Assembly: GCA_035760665.1 (NCBI GenBank)
Contig: DASTSN010000009.1
Span: 1 to 8,728 of the forward strand
Direction of reading: 5' to 3'
Origin: DASTSN01 sp035760665
GTDB lineage: Bacteria; Bacteroidota; Bacteroidia; Chitinophagales; Chitinophagaceae
DNA: 8,728 nucleotides
Shown here: piece after piece, positions 1-5,999 of the stretch
How positions within the stretch are numbered: position 1 is the stretch's first letter
How the letters are laid out: each line of letters opens with the position of its first letter
Notes under the pieces: generated by a model
What the model was told of the DNA's origin: nothing
Seen by the model: the letters and a program-made list of their open reading frames with translations, nothing else
Database searches by the model: none
Made by a program: the position numbers and the translations under genes

Positions 1-506
1 GCATTGGTATTTAATAATTGGCCTTGCTGGTCGTGTGTAATGGGCGCTAATACAATGGTGATATTTTTTTGCAGCAGGGTGTTGAGCAGGTCTGTATTCA
101 CCGCATCAATATCTCCCACGTAACCATAGTCCGGTACGGGATGATTTCGTTTGTGGGCCAGTATTACATCTCCATCGGCTCCGCAAAGGCCAATGGCATT
201 GCAGCCATGCGATTGTAATTGTGCGACAATATTTTTATTGATGTAACCGGCATACAGCATCGTAACAATTTTCAATGTTTCAGCGTCTGTGATTCGTCTG
301 CCGTCAATAATTTTTTGTTCAATGCCCAGTTTTTCAGCAAGGCGTGTGGCCAGTTTCCCTCCGCCGTGGACCAGCAATCCGCAGTGTTTACCGGTAGGGG
401 ATGCCTGATTCATCAGGCTGGCAAAAGATTCCAGGAAAGAAGACAGCTTTGCTTCATCATCTATGATGTTTCCGCCAATCTTAATGATATAAAGTGTTTC
501 TTTCAT
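1..506 (-). CDS. argB: ArgB, N-acylglutamate kinase (N-acetyl- or N-succinylglutamate kinase), 3' end outside window
   Basis: This cytoplasmic amino-acid-kinase-family enzyme phosphorylates the gamma-carboxylate of N-acylglutamate with ATP, the second step of arginine synthesis. 168 codons are visible without a stop, and the C-terminal part (the family is usually about 260-300 residues) lies beyond the left edge. Seen: the phosphate-binding KIGGN at residues 9-13, HGGGK at 47-51, the substrate-binding segment DGRRITD at 68-74 followed by ETLKIV, NKNIV at 90-94, and a VGDIDAVNTDLL stretch resembling the VGEVxxVNxxLL motif of the family. The ATG at 504-506 is chosen because the KxGG strand must lie near the N-terminus. 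It is the last visible gene of the arg operon, 50 nt after argF'. If the pathway is succinylated, as V90 of the neighbouring ArgF' suggests, the substrate would be N-succinylglutamate. Nothing in the visible part decides this. The family call is firm. Confidence 0.95.
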   Translation of the reverse strand, partial: MKETLYIIKIGGNIIDDEAKLSSFLESFASLMNQASPTGKHCGLLVHGGGKLATRLAEKLGIEQKIIDGRRITDAETLKIVTMLYAGYINKNIVAQLQSHGCNAIGLCGADGDVILAHKRNHPVPDYGYVGDIDAVNTDLLNTLLQKNITIVLAPITHDQQGQLLNTN

Positions 507-556
507 TTGTATGTTGTTTGCTTGCCGGGCAAATACGTTCCAAGGATCTTAGTGCC

Positions 557-1525
557 TTAAACTTCCGGTGCCAGGATGGTTGACAGTACGGCCTGTGCTG
601 CCCACACCCTGTTCCCGGCTTCCTGCGTGACCAGGCTGTTAGGGCCATCCAGGATTTCATCGCTTAATTCAACGTTACGTCTTACCGGGAGACAATGCAT
701 GATTTTCGCATTGTTAGTCAGTTTTAGTTTTTCGTTTGTCAGCATCCAGCCGGCATCGTAGCAATATATTTTTCCATAATCTTCGTAGGTGCTCCAGTTT
801 TTTACGTACACGAAGTCGGCATCTTTCAATGCCTCCTGCTGGTTGGTAGTAATGATAGCCCCTTTCGTAAACTCTTCTTTCAGTTCATAGTCCTCCGGGT
901 GCGTGATCACAAAATCTGCTTTTCCCCAGGCGTTGACCCATTGGGCAAAACTATTCGCTACACATTGGGGTAAGGCTTTTACATGCGGAGCCCAGGTTAA
1001 TACGATTTTGGGTTTCTTTTTCGAAGAAGCATTATTTCCCAACGATTCACTGATTGTAATGATATCGGTAAGGCTTTGCAGCGGGTGCAAGGTGGCACTT
1101 TCAAGACTTACTACCGGTATGCCGGCATATTTGATGAATTGTTTTATATACAACTCGCTGTAATCGTCGTCCCTGTTTTTTAACGAGGGGAAAGTACGGA
1201 TGGCAAGAATGTCAAAGTATTTTCCAAAAACCGGGGCGGCATCTTTTACGTGTTCAACCGTATTGCCGCTCATGATTGCTTCTTCTTCAAATTCCAGTGC
1301 CCAGCCTTCGTTACCAACATTAAATATAATCGGTTCCATTCCCAGGTTTTGTGCGGCAATTTGCGTACTGAGCCTTGTGCGCATACTGGGATTGAGGAAC
1401 AGGCACCCCACACGCTTACCGGCACCAAGCGTTTTATCTTTTAACGGAAAACGCTTGTAGTCAAGTGCTTTTTGCACCAGGCCGTCAATATCCGGCACAT
1501 CTGCTACGGAAATGAAATTTTTCAT
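557..1525 (-). CDS. argF': ArgF'-type N-acylornithine carbamoyltransferase, predicted N-succinylornithine-specific
   Basis: It transfers the carbamoyl group of carbamoyl phosphate to an N-acylated ornithine, giving N-acylcitrulline, in the cytoplasm. The 322 residues are full length for the ArgF'/SOTCase group. Seen: the carbamoyl-phosphate motif SMRTR at 47-51, HPLQSLTD at 147-154, and HCLPVRR at 277-283. W75 and the segment around 84-92 correspond to the loop that closes over the N-acyl group. The residue matching Pro90 of Bacteroides fragilis SOTCase and Glu92 of Xanthomonas AOTCase is V90 here. Published mutagenesis, as I recall it, found that E92V turns AOTCase into a SOTCase, so succinylornithine is the inferred substrate. 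The position of Xanthomonas Lys302, reported as carboxylated, is E286 here. The ATG at 1525 follows argD by 14 nt and has no Shine-Dalgarno sequence. It is not a canonical ArgF, which uses free ornithine. The family is certain and the acyl preference is inferred. Confidence 0.95.
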   Translation of the reverse strand: MKNFISVADVPDIDGLVQKALDYKRFPLKDKTLGAGKRVGCLFLNPSMRTRLSTQIAAQNLGMEPIIFNVGNEGWALEFEEEAIMSGNTVEHVKDAAPVFGKYFDILAIRTFPSLKNRDDDYSELYIKQFIKYAGIPVVSLESATLHPLQSLTDIITISESLGNNASSKKKPKIVLTWAPHVKALPQCVANSFAQWVNAWGKADFVITHPEDYELKEEFTKGAIITTNQQEALKDADFVYVKNWSTYEDYGKIYCYDAGWMLTNEKLKLTNNAKIMHCLPVRRNVELSDEILDGPNSLVTQEAGNRVWAAQAVLSTILAPEV

Positions 1526-1539
1526 TCTTTGCGAAACGT

Positions 1540-2685
1540 TTACGCATTTTGCAATAAGCCGATTTCTTCTTTAACGGCATCGATAAACTGCTCTGCATCT
1601 CTTTTCTTTAATGCCAGGGAAGGCAGCAGGCGTACTACATTTGGCCTGGCTTCGCCGGTAAAAATTTTATGATTCCACAGCAGGTTTTTTCGCAGGTCTT
1701 TGAGGTCTTCTGTAACATCAAAGCCAATCATTAATCCACGGCCGCGTACATTTTTTAAACCGGGTAGGGATGACAATTCATCTTTCAGGTATTTCCCCAC
1801 CATGACAGCATTTCCCATGAGTTTTTCGGCTTCAATTGTTTCCAGCACAGCCAAAGCTGCAGCACAGGCAAGGTGATTTCCGCCAAAAGTTGTGCCCAGC
1901 ATAAAATGCTTCGGTTTAATATGCGGTGCTACAATAATTCCCGCAACGGGAAAACCGTTGCCCATACCTTTTGCCATGGTATAAATATCCGCATTTACAC
2001 CCGCAAAATCGTGACTGAAGAATTTTCCGCTTCTGCCATAACCGCATTGCACACTGTCGGCGATATATACCGACCCGTGCTGATCGCATAAAGAGCGGAT
2101 TGTTTTTAAGAAACTTTCTTCTGCTACATTGATTCCTCCCACACCCTGAATGCCTTCAATAATAACGGCAGCAATATTTTTGCCTTCCCTGTTGAAGCAT
2201 TCAGTTAAAGCGTCTTCATCATTAAATGGTAAAAAGATTACATTCTCTGTTTCATTAACTGGCGCTACGTAATTTTTATTATCGGTGACAGCCACAGCCA
2301 GGGAGGTTCTGCCATGGAATGATTTGCTGAATGCCACAATTTTTTTTCTGCCGGTATGAAAAGACGCTAGTTTTAAAGCGTTTTCATTTGCCTCTGCGCC
2401 GCTGTTGCAAAGGAATAACTGGTACGATTCCTTGCCACAGACTTTTCCCAGTTTCTCTGCCAGCTGATGCTGCAGCGGAATTTTTACCGAGTTGGAGTAG
2501 AAAGCTATTTTGTGTAGCTGCTCTTCTATGCGCTGCACCCAATGCGGGTGCGTGTGCCCGATGCTGATCACTGCGTGTCCGCCATAAAGGTCTAAGTATT
2601 GTTCACCTTTATCGTCCCAGACATACGAGCCTTTTGCTTTTACGATTGTAATATCGTTAACCGGGTAAACGTCGAATAAATTCAT
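1540..2685 (-). CDS. argD: ArgD, N-acylornithine aminotransferase (class III, PLP-dependent)
   Basis: It converts N-acylglutamate semialdehyde plus glutamate to N-acylornithine and 2-oxoglutarate, in the cytoplasm. The length of 381 residues is normal. Seen: SNSGAEANE-type PLP phosphate loop (NSGAEANE at 94-101), the PLP-ring aspartate D210, the Schiff-base lysine K239 in YTMAKGMGNGF, TTFGGN at 265-270, and the carboxylate-binding arginine R352 in VRLLP. Two family-consensus glutamates are absent: QGEGG reads QGVGG (V182) and DE(V/I)Q reads DSVQ (S211). As I remember it, Bacteroides ArgD also has QGVGG, so the first looks like a lineage trait. The ATG at 2685 is preceded by GGGAGG five bases upstream, a Shine-Dalgarno-like match that is unusual for this phylum and that lies beside a palindrome. 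Its place between argC and argF' fits the pathway order. Ornithine or succinylornithine aminotransferase activity would be close alternatives, but the operon favours ArgD. Confidence 0.95.
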   Translation of the reverse strand: MNLFDVYPVNDITIVKAKGSYVWDDKGEQYLDLYGGHAVISIGHTHPHWVQRIEEQLHKIAFYSNSVKIPLQHQLAEKLGKVCGKESYQLFLCNSGAEANENALKLASFHTGRKKIVAFSKSFHGRTSLAVAVTDNKNYVAPVNETENVIFLPFNDEDALTECFNREGKNIAAVIIEGIQGVGGINVAEESFLKTIRSLCDQHGSVYIADSVQCGYGRSGKFFSHDFAGVNADIYTMAKGMGNGFPVAGIIVAPHIKPKHFMLGTTFGGNHLACAAALAVLETIEAEKLMGNAVMVGKYLKDELSSLPGLKNVRGRGLMIGFDVTEDLKDLRKNLLWNHKIFTGEARPNVVRLLPSLALKKRDAEQFIDAVKEEIGLLQNA

Positions 2686-2690
2686 GTGAG

Positions 2691-2713
2691 CCTCCCATCC
2701 CTCCAGGAGGGAT
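2691..2713. repeat. 8-bp-arm palindrome in the argC-argD gap, possible RNA hairpin
   Basis: ATCCCTCC at 2697-2704 and GGAGGGAT at 2706-2713 are perfect inverted arms around one central base. In RNA the apex must open, leaving about a 6-7 bp stem. A further CCTCCC lies at 2691-2696; on the coding strand it reads GGGAGG, five bases before the argD ATG. The element fills much of the 42-nt gap. It could be a small dispersed palindromic repeat of the pyrimidine-rich kind I associate with Bacteroidota intergenic DNA, or a hairpin affecting RNA stability or argD translation. No T run follows in the direction of transcription, so it does not look like an intrinsic terminator. Confidence 0.55.
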
Positions 2714-2727
2714 TGTTTTATTGATAA

Positions 2728-3729
2728 TTAAAAATAATTAGCTTTTAGATTCAGTCCGGTTTTTTCATCAAGGCCAAACAGCAAGTTCATATTCTGCACT
2801 GCCTGGCCGCAGGCGCCTTTTAATAAATTGTCTGTTGCAGAATGCACGACCAGTTTGCTGCCTACTTTTTCCAACTGGATTACACATTTATTAGTGTTGA
2901 CTACCTGCTTCAGGAAAATGGCTTCCTGGCTCAGGTGTGTAAACGGATGCGATTGATAAAAATCTGTATAGAGTTCAATAAGTTTATTCAATGGCCAGTC
3001 ACAATCCAGTTGCGAACTGACGAAGATGCCCCTGGTAAAATCACCGCGCCACGGAACAAAGCTCAGTTCAATATCACCTGCCGGTTGCAATTGCTTGAGT
3101 GACTGACCGATTTCCCCCAGGTGCTGGTGTGTTAATGTTTTGTAGGCTTGTATATTATTAGCCCGCCAGCTGAAATGAGAGGTTTGTGAAAAACCCTGAC
3201 CGGCCCCTGTAGAGCCGGTGATCCCCGTTGTATAAATAGTTGTAAGCAATCCTTCTTTGGCAAGCGGCAGCAAGCCGAGTTGGATACAAGTAGCAAAACA
3301 ACCGGGATTGGCAATATGTGCTGCTGTTTGTATTTGTTGACGATTCAGCTCCGGGAGACCATAAATAACTGCCTGCCCGTTAATAACAGGTCGTTGTCCG
3401 TTTTCACTGAGCCGGAAATCATTTGCAAGGTCAATGATCCTGACTGATTTATGGATCACATTGTTTTCAACAAATTTTTTTGACTCACCATGGCCGAGGC
3501 AAAGAAAAAGCACATCGATCCCGCCATTTTTCAGTGCCGACAAATCATCCGTGAACCGGAGGTTCGTTTCTCCCAGCAGATCCTGGTGAACAGTATGTAC
3601 CTGTTTACCGGTATTACTGCGGCTATGAATAAAAGTGATTTTGACAGCCGGATGGTTCAGCAGCAGCCGGATGAGTTCTCCGCCTGTATACCCGGCACCG
3701 CCAATAATACCTGCGTTAATGTTTTTCAT
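2728..3729 (-). CDS. argC: ArgC, N-acyl-gamma-glutamyl-phosphate reductase
   Basis: It reduces N-acylglutamyl phosphate to the semialdehyde with NADPH, the third step, in the cytoplasm. I place the start at the ATG at 3729, not 45 nt further upstream. From 3729 the protein begins MKNINAGIIGGAGYTG, the usual ArgC N-terminus with the dinucleotide-binding GGAGYTG at residues 10-16, and the extra upstream residues are basic and unlike the family. This gives 333 residues. Seen: catalytic cysteine C144 in ANPGCFAT, the conserved histidine region THQHLGEI at about 200-207, FVPWRGDFTRGIF at 224-236, and the C-terminal KGACGQAVQNMNLLFG at 304-319. The start overlaps the end of argG by 14 nt (ATGAAAAACATTAA), implying translational coupling. 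Function and start are both well supported. Confidence 0.95.
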   Translation of the reverse strand: MKNINAGIIGGAGYTGGELIRLLLNHPAVKITFIHSRSNTGKQVHTVHQDLLGETNLRFTDDLSALKNGGIDVLFLCLGHGESKKFVENNVIHKSVRIIDLANDFRLSENGQRPVINGQAVIYGLPELNRQQIQTAAHIANPGCFATCIQLGLLPLAKEGLLTTIYTTGITGSTGAGQGFSQTSHFSWRANNIQAYKTLTHQHLGEIGQSLKQLQPAGDIELSFVPWRGDFTRGIFVSSQLDCDWPLNKLIELYTDFYQSHPFTHLSQEAIFLKQVVNTNKCVIQLEKVGSKLVVHSATDNLLKGACGQAVQNMNLLFGLDEKTGLNLKANYF

Positions 3730-4921
3730 CCGCTTCTTTTTGAACCTGGTAATAAATGGATGTCTGGTTGCCAAATATTTTTGAAAAACCTCTCACATCT
3801 TCGCCGGTGAAGCCGGTATTCATTTCGCCATATTTTCCAAAACGGCTGTTCATAAGATCATATGCCGATTCAATGCCTGTTACCTGGAACCGGTAAGGCA
3901 TTAATTGCACAAATACATCGCCGGTAACTGTTTGCTGGCTGCTTTCCAGGAAGGCTTCAATATTGCGCATGACCGGGTCAAGAATCTGCCCTTCGTGCAG
4001 CCAGTTGCCATAGAACTGTGCCAGCTGATCTTTCCAGTTAAGCTGCCATTTGGTAAGCACATGTTTTTCGAGTGCGTGGTGGGCTTTTAAAATCACCATG
4101 GGCGCGGCCGCTTCAAAACCCACCCGGCCTTTTATCCCGATGATGGTATCGCCTACGTGGATATCCCGTCCTATACCGTAGGGGCCGGCAATTGTTTGCA
4201 GGTACTGAATGGCGGCAGCAGGGTGATCAAAGGCCTGACCGTTAACTTTTTTTAGCTCTCCCTTTTCGAAGCTCAGCTTCACTTCTTCGCTGCCGGATCT
4301 TGTAACCTGTGTAGGCCAGGCTTCTTCGGGCAGCATGCCTTTTGATGAAAGTGTTTCTTTCCCCCCCACGCTGGTGCCCCACAAACCTTTATTAATGGAA
4401 TAAACGGCTTTCTCAAAATTCATGGCCACAGCTTTACCCTTTAAATAAGCTACTTCTTCCTCCCTGCTTAATTTCAAATCCCTGATGGGAGTGATGATTT
4501 CCGTACCTGGGATCATAATATGAAAAATCATATCAAAACGTACCTGGTCATTACCTGCACCGGTACTGCCATGCGCCACTGCATCGGCCTGTAAATTTTT
4601 TGCATGTGCTGCTATGTGCAGTGCCTGGCTTAACCGTTCCGCACTTACACTTAACGGGTAGGTATTATTTTTCAGCACATTTCCATAGATCAGGTATTTA
4701 ATGATCTGATCGTAGTAATCGTTTACCGCGTTAACGGTTGTATGTGAGCTGACACCCAGTTTACGGGCATGCGCTTCGATTTGTTTTAATTCTTCATCCG
4801 AAAAACCACCCGTATTTACAATGATGCTGTGCACTTCATACCCCTTTTCTTCACTCAGGTATTTTGCACAGTAGGATGTATCCAGTCCGCCGCTAAATCC
4901 CAGTACTACTTTTTTTGCCAT
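3716..4921 (-). CDS. argG: ArgG, argininosuccinate synthase
   Basis: It condenses citrulline and aspartate with ATP to argininosuccinate, the penultimate step, in the cytoplasm. The 401 residues match the family. Seen: the N-type ATP-pyrophosphatase loop FSGGLDTS at 9-16, the citrulline/aspartate-binding region TYPLSVSAERL at 87-97, AHGSTGAGNDQVRFD at 116-130, TRSGSEEVKLSFEKG at 207-221, and GIKGRVGFEAAAP at 262-274. NTGGFSDEEL at 36-45 replaces the ADLGQ-type strand of proteobacterial ArgG and is, from memory, characteristic of Bacteroidota versions. The ATG at 4921 lies 16 nt after the GNAT gene without a Shine-Dalgarno sequence. The stop codon sits inside argC. Being second in the operon although late in the pathway is unremarkable for these clusters. 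Confidence 0.97.
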   Translation of the reverse strand: MAKKVVLGFSGGLDTSYCAKYLSEEKGYEVHSIIVNTGGFSDEELKQIEAHARKLGVSSHTTVNAVNDYYDQIIKYLIYGNVLKNNTYPLSVSAERLSQALHIAAHAKNLQADAVAHGSTGAGNDQVRFDMIFHIMIPGTEIITPIRDLKLSREEEVAYLKGKAVAMNFEKAVYSINKGLWGTSVGGKETLSSKGMLPEEAWPTQVTRSGSEEVKLSFEKGELKKVNGQAFDHPAAAIQYLQTIAGPYGIGRDIHVGDTIIGIKGRVGFEAAAPMVILKAHHALEKHVLTKWQLNWKDQLAQFYGNWLHEGQILDPVMRNIEAFLESSQQTVTGDVFVQLMPYRFQVTGIESAYDLMNSRFGKYGEMNTGFTGEDVRGFSKIFGNQTSIYYQVQKEADEKH

Positions 4922-4937
4922 GTCTGTCAGTGAGGGT

Positions 4938-5657
4938 TTAAAAATTAAAGAAAAATTGGAGCAACGATTTTGGTTTTGCGCCGTTATTGCCAGTGTTGTT
5001 TTCTTTATCTTTTTTCATAAAGGGTTTCAGCAGTTTCCATTGTTTAAAGCGGAGCAACCGTTCGAAGCCTTTTTCATTTTCCTTAAAATATTCCTTGGTT
5101 TCCTTCGGTTCGTGATGGTCTTTGGGGTCAAATAACATGGCTGTGCAAAGACAATTTTTCCGTTCCTTGCTGGTAAGGATATCATAATTCACACAGCTTT
5201 TACAACCGGCCCAAAAGGCTTCGTCCTGGGTGAGTTCTGAGTAAGTAACCGGTTCGTAACCGAGTTCCGAATTAATTTTCATTACAGCCAGGCCGGTAGT
5301 GAGGCCAAAGATTTTTGCCGTTGGATATTTTTCCCGGCTCAGCTCAAAAATTCTTTTTTTGATTAACCGTGCCACGCCAGTTTTCCTGAATTCGGGAGAC
5401 ACGATCAGGCCGGAGTTTGCCACATATTCGCCATGGCTCCAGGTTTCGATATAACAAAACCCGACCCACTGTCCCTCTTTTGTAATGGCGATGACTGCTT
5501 TGCCCTCTTCAATTTTTTGTTCAATGTATTCAGGCGATCGTTTGGCTATGCCGGTGCCCCTGGCTTTGGCCGAGGCTTCCATTTCATCTGTAATGATCCT
5601 GGAATATATTTTATCACCGGGGGTGGCTACCCGAATGATGGTATTGTGATTGTCCAC
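4938..5657 (-). CDS. GNAT-family acyltransferase heading the arg operon; probable N-acylglutamate synthase
   Basis: The operon contains no classical ArgA or ArgJ, so this 239-residue GNAT protein is the likely source of N-acylglutamate from glutamate and an acyl-CoA. Seen: an N-terminal RVATPGDKIYSRIITDEME segment, then SGLIVSPEFRKTGVARLIKKR at about 82-102, the GNAT motif A with acyl-CoA-binding R91-K-T-G-V-A. A cysteine cluster C152, C155, C169, C171 (CX2CX13CXC) follows the fold and could bind a metal. The last about 60 residues are basic and low in complexity. The start is GTG at 5657; an in-frame TAG lies six codons upstream and no in-frame ATG intervenes. An ATG at residue 26 would cut into the acceptor region. 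It is followed by argG after 16 nt. I recall genetic evidence assigning arg-cluster GNATs of Bacteroidota to this step but cannot verify it. The GNAT call is firm and the substrate is inferred. Confidence 0.8.
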   Translation of the reverse strand: MDNHNTIIRVATPGDKIYSRIITDEMEASAKARGTGIAKRSPEYIEQKIEEGKAVIAITKEGQWVGFCYIETWSHGEYVANSGLIVSPEFRKTGVARLIKKRIFELSREKYPTAKIFGLTTGLAVMKINSELGYEPVTYSELTQDEAFWAGCKSCVNYDILTSKERKNCLCTAMLFDPKDHHEPKETKEYFKENEKGFERLLRFKQWKLLKPFMKKDKENNTGNNGAKPKSLLQFFFNF

Positions 5658-5674
5658 GTTGTCAAGATTATGCT

Positions 5675-5695
5675 AAAAAAACGGATGACCAATCC
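5675..5695 (-). terminator. Weak terminator-like hairpin plus T7 in the arg leader
   Basis: On the minus strand, GGAT (5695-5692) and ATCC (5686-5683) pair around a 5-nt loop. One G and then seven T residues (5681-5675) follow, ending 17 nt before the GTG start. A four-base-pair stem is too weak for a confident intrinsic terminator, but the arrangement is what an attenuator would need. The loop TTGG could instead pair with CCAA about 25 nt upstream. Confidence 0.25.
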
Positions 5696-5724
5696 TGAGG
5701 TGATTTATTGTTGGAGGAATTTCA

Positions 5725-5760
5725 CTGATAGGGGCCGTGGTGAAAGGCTCGTCCTATCAG
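5725..5760 (-). promoter_or_regulatory. Stem-loop in the arg operon leader
   Basis: CTGATAGG (5725-5732) and CCTATCAG (5753-5760) are perfect 8-bp inverted arms separated by 20 nt. In the minus-strand transcript the inner part can add a GCC/GGC stem closing a 9-nt loop, leaving an ACGA/C internal loop. The resulting two-part stem-loop is stronger than most fortuitous repeats in this window. It is not followed by a T run, so it is not itself a terminator. No protein-coding constraint explains it unless the 29-codon ORF across it is real. Confidence 0.5.
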
Positions 5761-5904
5761 AACACAGGTCGTCGGTTAAGGTAGCGAAAAACATCAAAAC
5801 TCACAGAATACACGCCGGCAGCGTTTGGCGCATGAAAGACAATTTGTTTAGTATGTGTCAGAATATTTTTCACCTTACTTGTAAAGGTTTATTAATTTGG
5901 GGTA

Positions 5905-5934
5905 CAAATGTATATAAATAATCAGGGAATCAAA
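5905..5934 (-). promoter_or_regulatory. Bacteroidota-type promoter for the arg operon
   Basis: On the minus strand TACATTTG (5912-5905) matches the -7 consensus TAnnTTTG exactly. TTTG (5934-5931) matches the -33 element, with an 18-nt spacer inside the accepted range. It points toward the GNAT-arg genes and implies a start site near 5898-5901. I found no other exact TAnnTTTG between it and the GTG start. Confidence 0.6.
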
Positions 5935-5944
5935 CAAATTTGTT
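5933..5944. promoter_or_regulatory. 12-bp perfect palindrome overlapping the -33 element, candidate operator
   Basis: AACAAATTTGTT is a perfect palindrome that overlaps the first two bases of the -33 element of the arg promoter. It could be an operator. It could equally reflect TTTG elements on both strands of a divergent promoter region, since a plus-strand gene starts at 6000. It does not match the E. coli-type ArgR box (TGAATwwwwATTCA). Confidence 0.35.
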
Positions 5945-5999
5945 GTTAATAGCAACCACTGGTTGAGCCTGGATAACGTTTAATCAAACAGCCGTTTGT

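Larger units (their letters stand above)
5658..5900 (-). promoter_or_regulatory. Predicted long 5' leader of the arg operon (candidate cis-regulatory RNA)
   Basis: If transcription starts just after the -7 element at 5905-5912, about 240 nt precede the GTG of the first arg gene. I see no convincing gene in this stretch. It contains the hairpin at 5725-5760 and a terminator-like hairpin with T7 at 5675-5695. Two minimal ORFs, of 10 codons (5801-5833) and 29 codons (5705-5794), are also present. The second crosses the hairpin, and its two arginine codons (AGG, CGG) fall within it. I do not recognise a known riboswitch class. An arginine-responsive attenuator is a hypothesis only. Confidence 0.4.

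Noticed and set aside
517..533. Small inverted repeat TTTGC/GCAAA with TTGCC/GGCAA in the argF'-argB gap
   Set aside because: Five-base arms with mutually exclusive pairings and no T run; too weak to call a terminator or site.
3730..3774. Upstream ATG for argC giving 348 residues
   Set aside because: The added residues are basic, unlike any ArgC N-terminus, and would deepen the overlap with argG from 14 to 59 nt.
5725..5760. Hammerhead ribozyme (CTGATAG resembling CUGANGA, GAAA in the loop)
   Set aside because: The core sequence differs from CUGANGA, GAAA lies in the wrong place for stem II, and no cleavage-site triplet is arranged correctly on either strand.
5801..5833. 10-codon leader peptide starting at 5833
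   Set aside because: It has only one arginine codon, no ribosome binding site and no link to a nearby hairpin.
5433..5921. 162-codon plus-strand open frame over the GNAT gene start and leader
   Set aside because: It runs antisense to the GNAT gene for nearly half its length, has no recognisable domain and would span the arg promoter region. The GNAT reading has clear motifs.
5909..5924. ArgR box in TGTATATAAATAATCA
   Set aside because: The half-sites are imperfect and the length is 16 nt against 14 nt for TGAATwwwwATTCA. The similarity is no more than expected in AT-rich DNA.
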